From a virus, in the IMG/VR virus record IMGVR_UViG_3300025697_000069, positions 1 to 37,404 of that record: a stretch of 37,404 nt of DNA; one strand, 5' to 3'. Shown piece after piece: positions 31,105 through 37,044 of the stretch. The position numbers and the translations under genes were made by a program. Each line of letters begins with the position of its first letter. Position 1 is the stretch's first letter. The notes under the pieces are model-generated. The model was not told the DNA's origin and searched no databases. It saw only the letters and a program-made list of their open reading frames with translations.

Positions 31105-31454
31105 GAATAATCAAGTTTCGTGCTTGGGATAAAAAATTAAAAGCTATAAGAGAAGTTGTTAGTATTTGGATGTCTGAAAATAAAGTAATAGATATAGTAG
31201 TTAGAAATGGCGAAAGTGTTAATACTTTATTTGATAGTTATGATCTAATGCAATACACAGGAATAAAAGACAAGAATGGCGTTAGCATTTACGAAGGGGA
31301 TATAGTTAAGTACACTGATGAAGGAAATGAAGGAAAACAAGAGGTTAAGTGGCTAGAGGCATTTTTAGCATTTGATTTTCCACTAGGAGCTGTTGATTGT
31401 GAAGTTATAGGAAATATATATGAGAATAAAGAATTATTAAAAACAAATGAATAA
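31101..31454 (+). CDS. YopX-family protein
   Basis: The 117 residues carry the family phrases of phage YopX proteins: IIKFRAWDKKLKA at the start, MQYTGIKDKNGVSIYEGDIVKY in the middle and VIGNIYENKELL near the end. The function of the family is not known; it appears in many early or accessory phage regions. It overlaps the resolvase gene by 4 nt and the next gene by 8 nt. Confidence 0.85.
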   Translation: MRIIKFRAWDKKLKAIREVVSIWMSENKVIDIVVRNGESVNTLFDSYDLMQYTGIKDKNGVSIYEGDIVKYTDEGNEGKQEVKWLEAFLAFDFPLGAVDCEVIGNIYENKELLKTNE

Positions 31455-31650
31455 TCACACAAAGAGATGGGAAAGATGCAGAATAGATGAAAACAAATTA
31501 GTATCTGACGAGAAAAAGAAACTAATTGTTGGACTGTTTAAAGATGACCCTAAGAGATACCATAAGGCTAGATTGGGGCGTATCTTCTCAGTTGAGAGAG
31601 AATATGTAGGGCAACTCATTAAGGCTGTGGATAAGTCGCTTGACAAATAA
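31447..31650 (+). CDS. Small HTH-like regulator
   Basis: The 67-residue product has DEKKKLIVGLFKDD followed by KRYHKARLGRIFSVEREYVGQLIKAV, a helix-turn-helix-like pattern. The last five codons plus the stop read TCGCTTGACAAATAA (encoding SLDK), identical to the end of the gene at 22978, and form the -35 box of the next promoter. It may regulate that promoter; this is inference. Confidence 0.55.
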   Translation: MNNHTKRWERCRIDENKLVSDEKKKLIVGLFKDDPKRYHKARLGRIFSVEREYVGQLIKAVDKSLDK

Positions 31651-31668
31651 ATAGTATGGGTGTATACT
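31639..31668 (+). promoter_or_regulatory. Strong promoter with CTTGACAAATAA box
   Basis: TTGACA at 31640-31645, a 17-nt spacer and TATACT at 31663-31668. The -35 box is inside the last codons of the HTH-like gene. Transcription from here would make the structured RNA next described. Confidence 0.8.
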
Positions 31669-31674
31669 GTATAC

Positions 31675-31994
31675 AGGTAAATAGAAACAGCTAGATTTCA
31701 AATCAGCGAACTATAAGCCTAATAGGGTGAGGGTGAACATTAAAAATTATATACATAGTTATCGAAGCCACTTATCTCTACAGGAGATTGCAATCAAATG
31801 TAGGAGGGCGAATTGACGCCAGATGATAGATTCCTAGAAATATATAGCAAACACTAGCTCGAGTGGTGGGAGTTGAGGATAGAAGTAATCCTTCAAAAGT
31901 AGGCTCTCGAAAGTATTTCCCCGAGTGTTGGTAGGGTGCTGGAAGGCATAGAATCCAATGCTTCTGCTGTTGGCTTCGGAAGCTATGTATATAA
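31675..31994 (+). ncRNA. Large structured non-coding RNA closed by a 24-position helix
   Basis: From the promoter to the next gene (about 350 nt) there is no plausible gene. TTATATACATAG and on to CCA (31747-31770) pairs with its partner at 31971-31994: 23 of 24 positions pair (one A-A mismatch, two G-U). Inside are ATCTC/GAGAT (31774-31778/31784-31788), GGCG/CGCC (31807-31810/31817-31820), AGGAT/ATCCT (31876-31880/31888-31892), CTCG/CGAG or AACACT/AGTGTT as alternatives, and GAAGGCAT/ATGCTTC (31942-31949/31958-31964). The body is more GC-rich than its surroundings. It matches no class I recognise, and I see no group I intron, tmRNA or RNase P signature. Confidence 0.7.
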
Positions 31995-32029
31995 TATGGG
32001 TGAAAACCTTAACTAATAAAAACAAAAAG

Positions 32030-32589
32030 ATGGAAAACATCAACAATGTGCCAAAAGCACAAAAGAAAACAAAAAAGAAATCAGGAAATTTAAAAGTAAT
32101 CAGTCTAGTTGTACTAGGTGCGATTATAGGATGTAGTTATCTCTACGCCTATCAAACTTATGTAGAGCTATCAGGTTTTATTCAATAGTCGGTGGTGTTG
32201 TCTCTAACGAGGCTTCTAAACAGGACACTTCTGAGAACACTGATGTTGGAGTTTCGCAAGATTCTCCAACACAGACTCAGGAGGAAACAGTTGAAAATAC
32301 AATTAAAAGAGTAGCAAAAGAAAAGAACTTTGAAGATGTAGATTTACTTTTACGAATAGCAAAGTGTGAAAGCACATTCAGAGCGTGTGCAAAAAATCCT
32401 AATTCAAGTGCAACAGGGACATTTCAATATCTAATTGGAACTTGGAACGAAGGTGTTAGAATTAGAGGATTAGATTGGACACCAGAAGATAGATGCGACC
32501 CTGAAAAAGCAACTGATATGATTATATGGCACATCAATAGAGGAAATATAAGTAAATGGAATGAATCTAAATTTTGTTGGAATAAATAA
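32030..32589 (+). CDS. Membrane-anchored lysozyme/transglycosylase, requires a -1 frameshift
   Basis: ATG 32030 opens a frame with a basic head, a membrane span at about 22-41 (KVISLVVLGAIIGCSYLYAY) and stops at 32186-32188 after 52 codons. In the -1 frame, reading on from TTTT at 32176-32179, the sequence continues YSIVGGVVSNEASKQD, a disordered linker, and then a lytic transglycosylase-like domain: LLRIAKCESTFRACAKNPNS with catalytic Glu (about 114 of the 186-residue fusion), then TGTFQYLIGTWNEG. That second frame has no ATG, GTG or TTG start before the domain. A shift or an extra T would make a signal-anchored cell-wall hydrolase with the domain outside. Either programmed frameshifting, a real mutation, or a homopolymer sequencing error explains it. 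Confidence 0.6.
32176..32179 (+). other. TTTT slip site between membrane anchor and lysozyme domain
   Basis: The run TTTT (codon GGT TTT ATT in frame 0) lets a Phe tRNA move back one base onto another TTT. The downstream hairpin TGTTGGAG/CTCCAACA lies about 60 nt further, not at the usual 5-9 nt, so the site is not a textbook programmed signal. Confidence 0.35.
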
Positions 32590-32590
32590 T

Positions 32591-32770
32591 ATGAAAATAA
32601 GCACTTACACAAAATCCCATAAAAAATCCCATTGGAAGAAAATGGTAAAGAAAGGCTTTAAAGCTATGTCTCCATTATTCTGTTATACCTATAATGAGTT
32701 TAAAAAGAAAAGTGGACTAGATAATAAAGAAGCCTCATCTATTTGGATGGACTTTAAATTAAAACAATGA
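32591..32770 (+). CDS. Small basic protein, 59 residues
   Basis: ATG 32591 is preferred (an earlier ATG at 32561 would overlap the lysozyme domain). The product starts MKISTYTKSHKKSHWKKMVK and is very basic, with a helical end (NEFKKKSGLDNKEASSIW). Its stop overlaps the next start. No family recognised. Confidence 0.5.
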   Translation: MKISTYTKSHKKSHWKKMVKKGFKAMSPLFCYTYNEFKKKSGLDNKEASSIWMDFKLKQ

Positions 32771-32859
32771 AATATCTTATAGGAACAATCTTAATAATCA
32801 TAATTATCTATTGGGTTTGGATTATCCAAGTATGTGAACAAATAGACAAACTAATATGA
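32767..32859 (+). CDS. Single-span membrane micro-protein (30 residues)
   Basis: MKYLIGTILIIIIIYWVWII and ten residues more: a membrane span with a short hydrophilic tail (CEQIDKLI). ATGA couples it to both neighbours. Function unknown. Confidence 0.5.
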   Translation: MKYLIGTILIIIIIYWVWIIQVCEQIDKLI

Positions 32860-33008
32860 GCAAAGCTAAAATAATATGTGAATGTGGTGGTGAAATGAAA
32901 TTTGTTGCAGATATAGCCAAGCCATTATTATTTGTTTGTGAAAAATGTGGAAAAGAAATGCAAGCAACTTATAAAAACCCAGAAGATTTAATAGACGCAA
33001 TAAAATAA
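32856..33008 (+). CDS. Zinc-ribbon micro-protein (50 residues)
   Basis: Two pairs, CECGG at 8-12 and CEKCGKE at about 28-34, form a clear four-Cys ribbon (CxC and CxxC). A short acidic helix ends the protein. Start overlaps the preceding stop (ATATGA). Possibly a regulator or an RNA polymerase-binding protein. Confidence 0.6.
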   Translation: MSKAKIICECGGEMKFVADIAKPLLFVCEKCGKEMQATYKNPEDLIDAIK

Positions 33009-33012
33009 ATAT

Positions 33013-33150
33013 ATGGAGAAAGAAATAGACAAAAGAATAGAAGAACTAAAAGATTCTCTTGAAAACTATGGATCAGGCGAAGAAACAAGAGAGGAAAAAA
33101 GAGAGCAACTTGAGCTTTTGCGAAAGTTTAGAGATGCTATGGGATATTAA
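33013..33150 (+). CDS. Charged helical micro-protein (45 residues)
   Basis: MEKEIDKRIEELKDSLENYG opens an all-helical, coiled-coil-like product ending RDAMGY. It lies 4 nt after its neighbour. No known family. Confidence 0.5.
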   Translation: MEKEIDKRIEELKDSLENYGSGEETREEKREQLELLRKFRDAMGY

Positions 33151-33168
33151 ACTAACCCCCTAAACTTT

Positions 33169-33345
33169 ATGAGTAGAAAAAAATTATTAAAATATACAAA
33201 TGTGATGCTTTTGGAAAGGTTAAAAAGACTAGCAAGACTAGAGATGATTTTAACAAACAGGAAAGAAATAGAAGAAAATGAAGTTGATTTAAATAATACG
33301 CAGGGAATGATTGAAGATAAAATGATGGGAATTAAACTTAAATAA
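33169..33345 (+). CDS. Charged helical protein (58 residues)
   Basis: MSRKKLLKYTNVMLLERLKR continues as one long charged helix with EEIEENEVDLNNTQG and ends MMGIKLK. The start follows a C-run (ACCCCCTAAACTTT) without an SD sequence. Unknown function. Confidence 0.45.
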   Translation: MSRKKLLKYTNVMLLERLKRLARLEMILTNRKEIEENEVDLNNTQGMIEDKMMGIKLK

Positions 33346-33350
33346 CCCTT

Positions 33351-33701
33351 ATGAACAAAGAAAACAATTGGAGAGAGAGATTTGATAAAAAGTTTCCAGA
33401 AATGGAAAAGTTTAGAGTAGATGAGAATGATAAATATAATGGAGAAATTGAAAACTTCATAGAACAAGCTATAAAAGCAGAAAAGAAGAAGTGGGAAATT
33501 AATAGAGAAGTAGGAGTATCAGAAGTGTTAGCTTTTGAAGCTGGACAAAAAGATGCAAGAGCTGGTTTACTAGAAAAGATAGAGGAGAGAATTGAAGCAG
33601 AAGAAGAAAAGAATGACGAACACTCACAAGAAACCATAGATATTTTAGAAGACTTTAAAGAAGAAATTATATTAAAATTTAGAATAGAAGATTGGTTTTA
33701 A
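33351..33701 (+). CDS. Acidic coiled-coil protein, 116 residues
   Basis: The product is helical and rich in Glu and Lys (NNWRERFDKKFPEMEKFRVD, then LLEKIEERIEAEEEKNDE). It has no Cys and no membrane span. It sits in the chain of small early genes; role unknown. Confidence 0.5.
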   Translation: MNKENNWRERFDKKFPEMEKFRVDENDKYNGEIENFIEQAIKAEKKKWEINREVGVSEVLAFEAGQKDARAGLLEKIEERIEAEEEKNDEHSQETIDILEDFKEEIILKFRIEDWF

Positions 33702-33704
33702 ATT

Positions 33705-33761
33705 ATGGAAGGATATAACCAAGCAATAGAAGAAATAATTAAACTAATAAAAACACAATGA
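33705..33761 (+). CDS. Very short frame (18 residues)
   Basis: MEGYNQAIEEIIKLIKTQ fits exactly between two genes, with stop and next start overlapping (ATGA). It may be a real micro-peptide or a coupling element; too short to judge. Confidence 0.3.
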   Translation: MEGYNQAIEEIIKLIKTQ

Positions 33762-33829
33762 AGACAATATTATTTTTCTTTACTATGTGGGTATTAATGA
33801 TATTTTACTTATTCTTAAAAACTATATGA
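33758..33829 (+). CDS. Single-span membrane micro-protein (23 residues)
   Basis: MKTILFFFTMWVLMIFYLFL followed by KTI is essentially one membrane span. It is coupled by ATGA overlaps to the frame before and to the HTH-like gene after it. Confidence 0.45.
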   Translation: MKTILFFFTMWVLMIFYLFLKTI

Positions 33830-34140
33830 CAGACAAAAAAACAAAAATAGAAAACTTATATAAACAAGGATACAGCCAACAAGCTATAGTAGATAAGCTA
33901 GGTATGGACACAGGTTATACATTAAGGATTATAAACGATATAGAAAACCAAAAGAAAAGAGGGAATACTGATATAGGAAAGGCTAAAGAAGACAAGAGAG
34001 TAGAGATGGTTAGACTACAAAACAGACAAAAGGATCTGATGCCTTTCGAGAACGAAAGAGCTAGAGAAGAGTTCCATAGACTAGATAAAGAACTAACAGC
34101 ATTAAGAATGGAATACTGTTATTTAGAAAGAATTAAATAA
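33826..34140 (+). CDS. HTH-like DNA-binding protein, 104 residues
   Basis: I choose ATG 33826 (an in-frame upstream ATG lies in the gene before). The first 45 residues form a helix-turn-helix of the homeodomain-like or resolvase-tail type: KIENLYKQGYSQQAIVDKLG, then GYTLRIINDIEN. The rest is a long charged helix ending YCYLERIK. It is the last early gene before the strong promoter at 34144 and may control it. Inference from fold pattern only. Confidence 0.6.
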   Translation: MTDKKTKIENLYKQGYSQQAIVDKLGMDTGYTLRIINDIENQKKRGNTDIGKAKEDKRVEMVRLQNRQKDLMPFENERAREEFHRLDKELTALRMEYCYLERIK

Positions 34141-34143
34141 AAT

Positions 34144-34173
34144 TTGACACGTTCTCTATTATCATGCTATAAT
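34144..34173 (+). promoter_or_regulatory. Near-consensus promoter before the packaging genes
   Basis: TTGACA at 34144-34149, an 18-nt spacer and TATAAT at 34168-34173 with TGC in front (extended -10): the best promoter in the window. Transcription would begin at about 34180. Confidence 0.85.
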
Positions 34174-34185
34174 GTAAATACAATA

Positions 34186-34229
34186 AAGATAACTAATCTC
34201 TTTTTAAAAGAGAAACGCATAATTATCTT
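34186..34229 (+). promoter_or_regulatory. 5'-end hairpin of the packaging transcript
   Basis: AAGATAA (34186-34192) pairs with TTATCTT (34223-34229), enclosing CTCTTTT/AAAAGAG (34198-34204/34206-34212). It starts only a few bases after the predicted transcript start and so may stabilise the RNA. No SD follows. Confidence 0.6.
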
Positions 34230-34309
34230 GAGCATAAAACAAAAATTGATTTTAGACAATGTAAATGTAGGATAGAATAATCTGGAATTTTTTGCGTTAT
34301 AATAACTCT

Positions 34310-34381
34310 ATGAATGATTTAGATTATGTAATAATGTTAATAGGGGCTACAATAATATCAGTTGTACTAATAATGGCTTAA
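34310..34381 (+). CDS. Membrane micro-protein (23 residues) behind the AACTCT motif
   Basis: ATG 34310 stands directly after AACTCT. The product MNDLDYVIMLIGATIISVVL plus IMA is a single membrane span. The motif shared with other starts supports it being a real gene. Confidence 0.5.
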   Translation: MNDLDYVIMLIGATIISVVLIMA

Positions 34382-34760
34382 CAAAAAGCGACACTGGGGG
34401 TTTTAGCTTAAATAAAGCAAATAACCTGATTTCCACAATTTTAGACAATGCAATAACGGAGTTTCTACGAGGCTAACTTCTATAACAACATAGTCCGAGG
34501 TTTACAAATAACAATAGTATATTTCCGCACAGGAGGTTAATAGTAGATAGATCAAAACTGCTGGTAAAGCTGACAACTTGCTCCCAGCACCTGTAATCTG
34601 TCTAGTAGTATAATATTAAACGTTATTAAAGTATTGCTACATAACTTGACTCAGGTAATAGTATTACAGGGGGAAAGTTGAAGACTAGCAATGTCGCACA
34701 ATATAACAATAGGCGACGCTTGAAGTAAAAAGAATAGCTTATCTAAGCACTAACTAGATT
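34382..34760 (+). ncRNA. Long structured untranslated RNA in front of the terminase genes
   Basis: No gene fits in these 380 nt. Helices by eye: GGTT/AACC (34399-34402/34423-34426) around GCTT/AAGC; TAGATAGAT (34544-34552) with ATCTGTCTA (34596-34604), nine pairs; TGCTGG/CCAGCA (34559-34564/34584-34589) inside it; ACAGG (34529-34533) with CCTGT (34590-34594), crossing the former (pseudoknot); ATTGCTA/TAGCAAT (34633-34639/34686-34692) enclosing AACTT/AAGTT and GTAAT/ATTAC; GTCGC/GCGAC (34693-34697/34713-34717); GCTTA/TAAGC. The 13-nt ATTTTAGACAATG occurs at 34249-34261 and 34438-34450. It may be a packaging-related, origin or regulatory RNA. No class is recognised. Confidence 0.6.
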
Positions 34761-34772
34761 TTAATAAGAACT

Positions 34773-35054
34773 ATGGCAAGTGGAAGAAAAGGATTTTACG
34801 AAGAATTAAATATAAAGAAATATTTATCAGAACTAACACCTAAGATGTTTGCTTATGTAATGGAAGTAATGAACGGAGAAGATAACAAAGCTAAAGAAAG
34901 AATGGTGGAAAGGATATTACCTAAGATAGTTGAGAAAGGAATGCCTACTCAGATAACAGGAGAAGAAGGAGGAGCAATTATAATTCAAGTAGCCAGCGAG
35001 ATTAAGGATAAAAACTCTAATGAGACTTCACGAAAGCCAATCAGTAATAGCTAA
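34773..35054 (+). CDS. Putative small terminase subunit
   Basis: The 93-residue protein lies directly before the large subunit with a 35-nt overlap. It is helical (GFYEELNIKKYLSELTPKMF), with KERMVERILPKIVEK in the middle and a variable C-terminal part (GGAIIIQVASEIKD). Small terminases bind the packaging site and regulate the motor. It is shorter than usual (often 110-190), so it is assigned by context as much as by shape. Confidence 0.6.
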   Translation: MASGRKGFYEELNIKKYLSELTPKMFAYVMEVMNGEDNKAKERMVERILPKIVEKGMPTQITGEEGGAIIIQVASEIKDKNSNETSRKPISNS

Positions 35055-36213
35055 AGACACTTCTAGGTTTAGAGTGATAAACTGTGGGAGAAGGTTCGGG
35101 AAAACTATATTAGCCTGTGAAGAAATAAAAGGTAAAGCTCTTTATAAGAATACTAGAATATGTTACATAGCACCTACTTACCAACAGGCAAGAGATATAG
35201 CTTGGCAAACGCTAGTAAAGGAATTAAAGCCAATCATAAAGAAAGTAAACGAAAGCAGACTAGAACTAACAGTTAATAACTTAGTAAAAGGAACTTCTCT
35301 AATTCAGTTAAGAGGATGGGAAGCAATAGAAACTCTAAGAGGACAGCACTTTGATTTCATTGTAATAGATGAGGTCGCTATGATGAGAAACTTTAACATT
35401 AACTGGGAAGAAGTAATAAGACCTACGCTTACAGATACAAGAGGAGAGGTAATGTTTATCTCAACACCTAAAGGATTCAATCACTTCTACGATTTATATA
35501 ACCAACAAGACGAAGACCCTGACTTTAAATCATTTCATTATACCTCATACGACAACCCATACATTCCTAAAGACGAGATAGACAAAGCTAAGGCACAACT
35601 AACAGATGATAGATTCGCACAAGAATACTTAGCTGACTTCCGTAAGACACAAGGATTAGTATATAAAGAATTTAATAGAGAAAAAGATGTTACAAAAGAG
35701 AAGCCTTCCGAAACAATCGACAAAATCCTTGGTATCGACTTTGGCTACACGAATCCAGCGTCAATTATCTCCATTGAGATTGATAGCGACAGCCATTACT
35801 GGATACAAGAAGAATGGTATAAAACAAAACAAACGACAGACCAAATCGCTGAACAAGCGAACCTATACAAATCAACGAAGGTCTATGCCGACTCAGCTGA
35901 ACCAGACAGGATTGAAATCCTTAAAAAAGCAGGACTCAACGTCAGACAAGTTAGTAAAGATATAGTCGCAGGAGTAGATCACGTTAGAGAATTGTTTAAA
36001 CAAGGAAGAATACATATAAGCCCAGACTGTAAGAACTTAATACACGAACTCGAAACTTATAGATACCCTGATAAGAAACCTGAAAAGAATGAGGAGGAGA
36101 AACCTATAAAGGAAAACGACCACGCATTAGATGCATTAAGATACGCTCTCTACACACATAAGCCAACTATAAGACAAACAGACTCAACAGTAACTTATTA
36201 TTCTGACTACTAA
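35020..36213 (+). CDS. terL: Large terminase subunit (packaging ATPase and nuclease)
   Basis: The 397 residues hold the Walker A form GRRFGKT (23-29), Walker B VIDE with Asp117 and Glu118, then the coupling segment STPKGFNHFY (148-157). The C-terminal nuclease shows Asp240 in GIDFGYTNP, Asp291 in YADSAEPD and Asp367 in ENDHALDAL. It pumps DNA into the procapsid and cuts it. The start ATG 35020 is preceded by AAAACTCTA, the recurrent motif. Length is at the short end of the family, and no intein or intron is seen. Confidence 0.92.
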   Translation: MRLHESQSVIAKDTSRFRVINCGRRFGKTILACEEIKGKALYKNTRICYIAPTYQQARDIAWQTLVKELKPIIKKVNESRLELTVNNLVKGTSLIQLRGWEAIETLRGQHFDFIVIDEVAMMRNFNINWEEVIRPTLTDTRGEVMFISTPKGFNHFYDLYNQQDEDPDFKSFHYTSYDNPYIPKDEIDKAKAQLTDDRFAQEYLADFRKTQGLVYKEFNREKDVTKEKPSETIDKILGIDFGYTNPASIISIEIDSDSHYWIQEEWYKTKQTTDQIAEQANLYKSTKVYADSAEPDRIEILKKAGLNVRQVSKDIVAGVDHVRELFKQGRIHISPDCKNLIHELETYRYPDKKPEKNEEEKPIKENDHALDALRYALYTHKPTIRQTDSTVTYYSDY

Positions 36214-36221
36214 TAAATAAT

Positions 36222-36262
36222 CTAATCACCTCCGAATTGCCAGTGACTGTGATTAGCACTGG
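36222..36262 (+). promoter_or_regulatory. Two competing hairpins between terminase and HNH gene
   Basis: CTAATCAC (36222-36229) pairs perfectly with GTGATTAG (36249-36256), and CCAGTG (36240-36245) with CACTGG (36257-36262). The partners interlace without any base between the 3' arms, so only one helix can form fully at a time. CTCCGA occurs on both sides (36230-36235 and 36266-36271). It may be a bistable switch or part of the insertion scar of the HNH gene. Confidence 0.5.
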
Positions 36263-36282
36263 TAACTCCGAGCCATAAACAA

Positions 36283-36744
36283 ATGGAGTATAAAAAATGC
36301 CTAGAATGTGGCAAAACCTTCTATAAGAAGAAGAATCATTCAAAGAAGTATTGGCTAACAGCTAAGTTTTGCAGTAGTAAATGCAATGCAATCTATAACA
36401 AACTTGGTGACCATAAACAACAAACAGGAAAAGACAATCCAAGATGGGTAGGAGACAAGATACAGAAAGACTCAGTACATTGTTGGGTAGCGAGAGTATG
36501 GGGAAGCCCAAAGAAATGTGAAGTATGTGGTACTACTACAGCTAAGAAGTTTGAGTGGTCAAATAAATATCATACATATACAAGAGATAGACAAGATTGG
36601 CAAAGACTATGTACTAAATGTCATTTCAAATATGATGTGAAACATAATGGTAAAATAGTATATAGATTTAAAAAGGGGAATACTTACGCCAAAAGACAGT
36701 TAGTTAATTTAGAACAATTAAAGGTAAATTATCAAGATATATAA
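36283..36744 (+). CDS. HNH homing endonuclease, free-standing
   Basis: The 153 residues have two metal-binding parts: N-terminal CLEC and CSSKC (Cys6, Cys9, Cys30, Cys34), and the nuclease core with DNPRWVGD (about 51-58), CEVC (79-82), NKYHTYTRD (His97) and LCTKCHFKYD (110-118, His114). This is the HNH pattern of phage mobile endonucleases. It sits between terminase and portal genes, a favoured site for such elements, and has a structured spacer before it. It may cut homologous phages lacking it to spread. Confidence 0.85.
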   Translation: MEYKKCLECGKTFYKKKNHSKKYWLTAKFCSSKCNAIYNKLGDHKQQTGKDNPRWVGDKIQKDSVHCWVARVWGSPKKCEVCGTTTAKKFEWSNKYHTYTRDRQDWQRLCTKCHFKYDVKHNGKIVYRFKKGNTYAKRQLVNLEQLKVNYQDI

Positions 36745-36761
36745 TAAAATAATAAAACTCT

Positions 36762-36845
36762 ATGGAATTTGGAATAATAGGTAAAATAGTAATCATTATA
36801 CTATTTATCATTTCGTTAAGTTCGGTTATGTATATTAGTAAATAA
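36762..36845 (+). CDS. Membrane micro-protein (27 residues) behind the AACTCT motif
   Basis: ATG 36762 follows AAACTCT. The product MEFGIIGKIVIIILFIISLS plus SVMYISK is a single membrane span. It lies between the HNH gene and the next small gene, with no overlap. Confidence 0.5.
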   Translation: MEFGIIGKIVIIILFIISLSSVMYISK

Positions 36846-36855
36846 TACAAACTCT

Positions 36856-37044
36856 ATGATTAACTGGTTTGGAAAAACATATTACGGAACTGATAAAGAA
36901 TACAAAAGACCTGTAAAACACGCTTTTGACCTTTGGTTTAGCGAACATATACTAAGAATAAGATATAGACCAGATGGTAAAGGCAATTTAATTAAATATA
37001 TATTATGGAACAAGAATACGCAGAAACCTCTACTGAAGAAGTAA
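36856..37044 (+). CDS. Hypothetical 62-residue protein overlapping the portal gene
   Basis: The start follows AAACTCT directly and the last 40 nt overlap the portal gene in another frame. The product begins MINWFGKTYYGTDKEYKRPV and has basic residues with DLWFSEHILRIRY in the middle. Probably a small protein coupled to portal synthesis. Confidence 0.5.
   Translation: MINWFGKTYYGTDKEYKRPVKHAFDLWFSEHILRIRYRPDGKGNLIKYILWNKNTQKPLLKK

Noticed and set aside
31675-31994. Group I intron
   Set aside because: It lies between complete genes, not inside one, and I could not find the conserved P7 core segments.
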